Assembly: GCF_004682015.1 (NCBI RefSeq)
Contig: NZ_SMLM01000001.1
Coordinates: forward strand, 124,001-188,000
DNA from: Ramlibacter henchirensis
GTDB taxonomy: Bacteria; Pseudomonadota; Gammaproteobacteria; Burkholderiales; Burkholderiaceae_C
Length of the DNA stretch: 64,000 bases
Direction: 5' to 3'
Shown: in pieces, positions 63,051 to 64,000 of the stretch
Numbering within the stretch: position 1 is the stretch's first letter
Layout: the number at the start of each line of letters is the position of its first letter
Notes under the pieces: model-generated
Databases searched by the model: none
Seen by the model: only the letters and a program-made list of their open reading frames with translations
What the model was told of the DNA's origin: nothing
Translations under genes and position numbers: made by a program

Positions 63051-64000
63051 GTGAAATCCATCCGACTTCGGCCCGGCAAGGAGCGTTCGTTGTTGCGGCG
63101 CCATCCCTGGGTCTTCGAATCGGCCATCGGCAAGGGCAGCGCCGACGCCGGCGAGACCGTGCGCATCGAGGCCCACGACGGCAGCTTCCTGGCCTGGGCG
63201 GCGTTCAGCCCCGCTTCCCGCATCCGCGCGCGCTGCTGGAGCTTCGAGGCAGGCCAGCGCATCGATCCGTCGTTCTTCGAGGCCTCCATCACGGCGGCGG
63301 TGAAGGCGCGCGAGCGCTTCTTCGTCGACAGCGACGGCGTGCGCCTGGTGCATGGGGAATCCGACGGCCTGCCGGGCCTGATCGTCGACCGGTACGGCGA
63401 CACGCTGGTGGCGCAATTCCTCTCGGCCGGCGCACAGCGCTGGAAAGGAGTCCTGGCCGACGCGCTGCTGCGCGCGACCGGCCTGTCGCGCCTTTACGAA
63501 CGTTCGGACACCAGCTCGCGCGCGCTCGAAGGGCTGCCCATGGAGGCGGGCTGGCTGCGTGGCGAGGGGCCGACCGATCTGGTGCTGCGTGAGCACGGCT
63601 GGCGCCTGGGCCTGGACATCGCCACCGGACACAAGACCGGCTACTACCTGGACCAGCGGGACAGCCGCCGGCTGTTCAGTGAGCACACCCGCCGCTTGGG
63701 GCTGCAAAGCGTGCTCAACTGCTACTGTTACACCGGCGGCTTCACGGTTGCCGCCCTGGCCGGCGGCGCGGCGCAGGTGACGTCGATCGATTCGTCGGGG
63801 CCCGCCCTGGAGCGCGCCCGCGCCAACCTGGCGCTGAACGGCTTTGACACCGCGCAAGCGGAGTTCCTCGATGCCGACGCCAACGCGAGCCTGCGCCGCC
63901 TCGGCGAGCAAGGGCGCCGGTTCGACGCCATCGTGCTGGACCCGCCCAAGCTGGCGCCGACGGTGGCGCATGCCGAGCGAGCCGCGCGGGCCTACAAGGA
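63051..64000 (+). CDS. RlmI-type class I rRNA methyltransferase, 3' end beyond window
   Basis: First 316 residues of an RlmI/RlmO family enzyme (full length about 390-400). The N-terminal PUA domain is visible (RLRPGKERSLLRRHPWVFESAI), then the EEHGV-type middle domain (GLIVDRYGDTLVAQF) and the SAM domain: GHKTGYYLDQRDSRRLF, NCYCYTGGFTVAALAGGA and the active-site motif VLDPPKLAPT near the edge. RlmI methylates 23S rRNA C1962. GTG 63051 has no clear ribosome site but fits the family start; it is divergent from the DISM gene. Confidence 0.9.
   Translation, partial: MKSIRLRPGKERSLLRRHPWVFESAIGKGSADAGETVRIEAHDGSFLAWAAFSPASRIRARCWSFEAGQRIDPSFFEASITAAVKARERFFVDSDGVRLVHGESDGLPGLIVDRYGDTLVAQFLSAGAQRWKGVLADALLRATGLSRLYERSDTSSRALEGLPMEAGWLRGEGPTDLVLREHGWRLGLDIATGHKTGYYLDQRDSRRLFSEHTRRLGLQSVLNCYCYTGGFTVAALAGGAAQVTSIDSSGPALERARANLALNGFDTAQAEFLDADANASLRRLGEQGRRFDAIVLDPPKLAPTVAHAERAARAYK

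Overview
This is a GC-rich (roughly two-thirds G+C by eye) bacterial chromosome segment. Gene content, the dapF-DUF484-xerC and FKBP-ispH strings, liv- and glt-type amino-acid ABC operons, a TRAP transporter cluster and the REP-like palindromes all point to a betaproteobacterium of the Comamonadaceae (Ramlibacter/Variovorax-like). The genus is inference. I see no phage, plasmid, insertion sequence, CRISPR array, tRNA or rRNA. The only clear structural RNA is RNase P RNA. Genes are densely packed, with many ATGA/GTGA/TTGA stop-start overlaps, so most blocks read as operons.

Layout. 1-5.2 kb: a sugar-acid catabolic locus. TRAP transporter dctPQM and a FadR-type GntR regulator lie on the minus strand. 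Divergent from them are an SDR and a fumarylacetoacetase-fold hydrolase that match the last two steps of the non-phosphorylating L-fuconate pathway. 5.2-6.7 kb: a lower-GC patch with a Cys-rich repeat lipoprotein, the decayed 3' tail of a second hydrolase gene and a small unknown gene. 6.8-7.9 kb: an alpha/beta-hydrolase fused to a LuxR DNA-binding domain. 8.1-17.7 kb: a TetR-controlled fatty-acid beta-oxidation operon (acyl-CoA dehydrogenase, fused hydroxyacyl-CoA dehydrogenase/enoyl-CoA hydratase, thiolase, thioesterase, SDR, DsbA-fold isomerase, enoyl-CoA isomerase). It is interrupted by a DUF559 nuclease-fold gene bracketed by 42-bp inverted repeats. 17.9-22.4 kb: a CtaG-like membrane protein, then a DGPF/SRPBCC/VOC cluster ending in an ECF42-type sigma factor with its probable own promoter.

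22.4-34.4 kb: housekeeping and unknown genes: a shortened H-NS-like protein, thioesterases, AI-2E-type permease, Atm1-type ABC exporter, truncated haemoglobin, LemA and M48 protease, Smr protein, RadC, FKBP isomerase, IspH, threonine-dehydratase-like enzyme, phosphoesterase. 34.4-40.3 kb: a LysR regulator, aspartase and a glutamate/aspartate ABC importer, together an aspartate uptake-and-deamination module. 40.4-47.9 kb: a branched-chain-type ABC importer operon ending in an aldehyde dehydrogenase, with a divergent AraC regulator. REP-like palindromes have become part of livF and livG.

47.9-64 kb: pyrC, an NYN-LOTUS RNA-binding/nuclease protein, DUF3025, htpX, an orphan nucleotidyltransferase with a striking AT-rich palindromic operator, a ProQ/FinO RNA chaperone overlapping a FAD dehydrogenase gene, rnpB, a NUDIX-metallo-beta-lactamase fusion, dapF-DUF484-xerC, a FAD monooxygenase, a 7TMR-DISM protein with a degenerate GGDEF site, and the start of an RlmI-type rRNA methyltransferase cut by the window end.

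The best candidates for something undescribed are the solitary nucleotidyltransferase with its three-half-site operator (51.5-52.6 kb) and the inverted-repeat-bracketed DUF559 gene inside the beta-oxidation operon (13.2-13.6 kb). After these come the ECF42 regulon and the lower-GC insertion between two hydrolase gene tails. All assignments are by reading translations and motifs; no database search was run.
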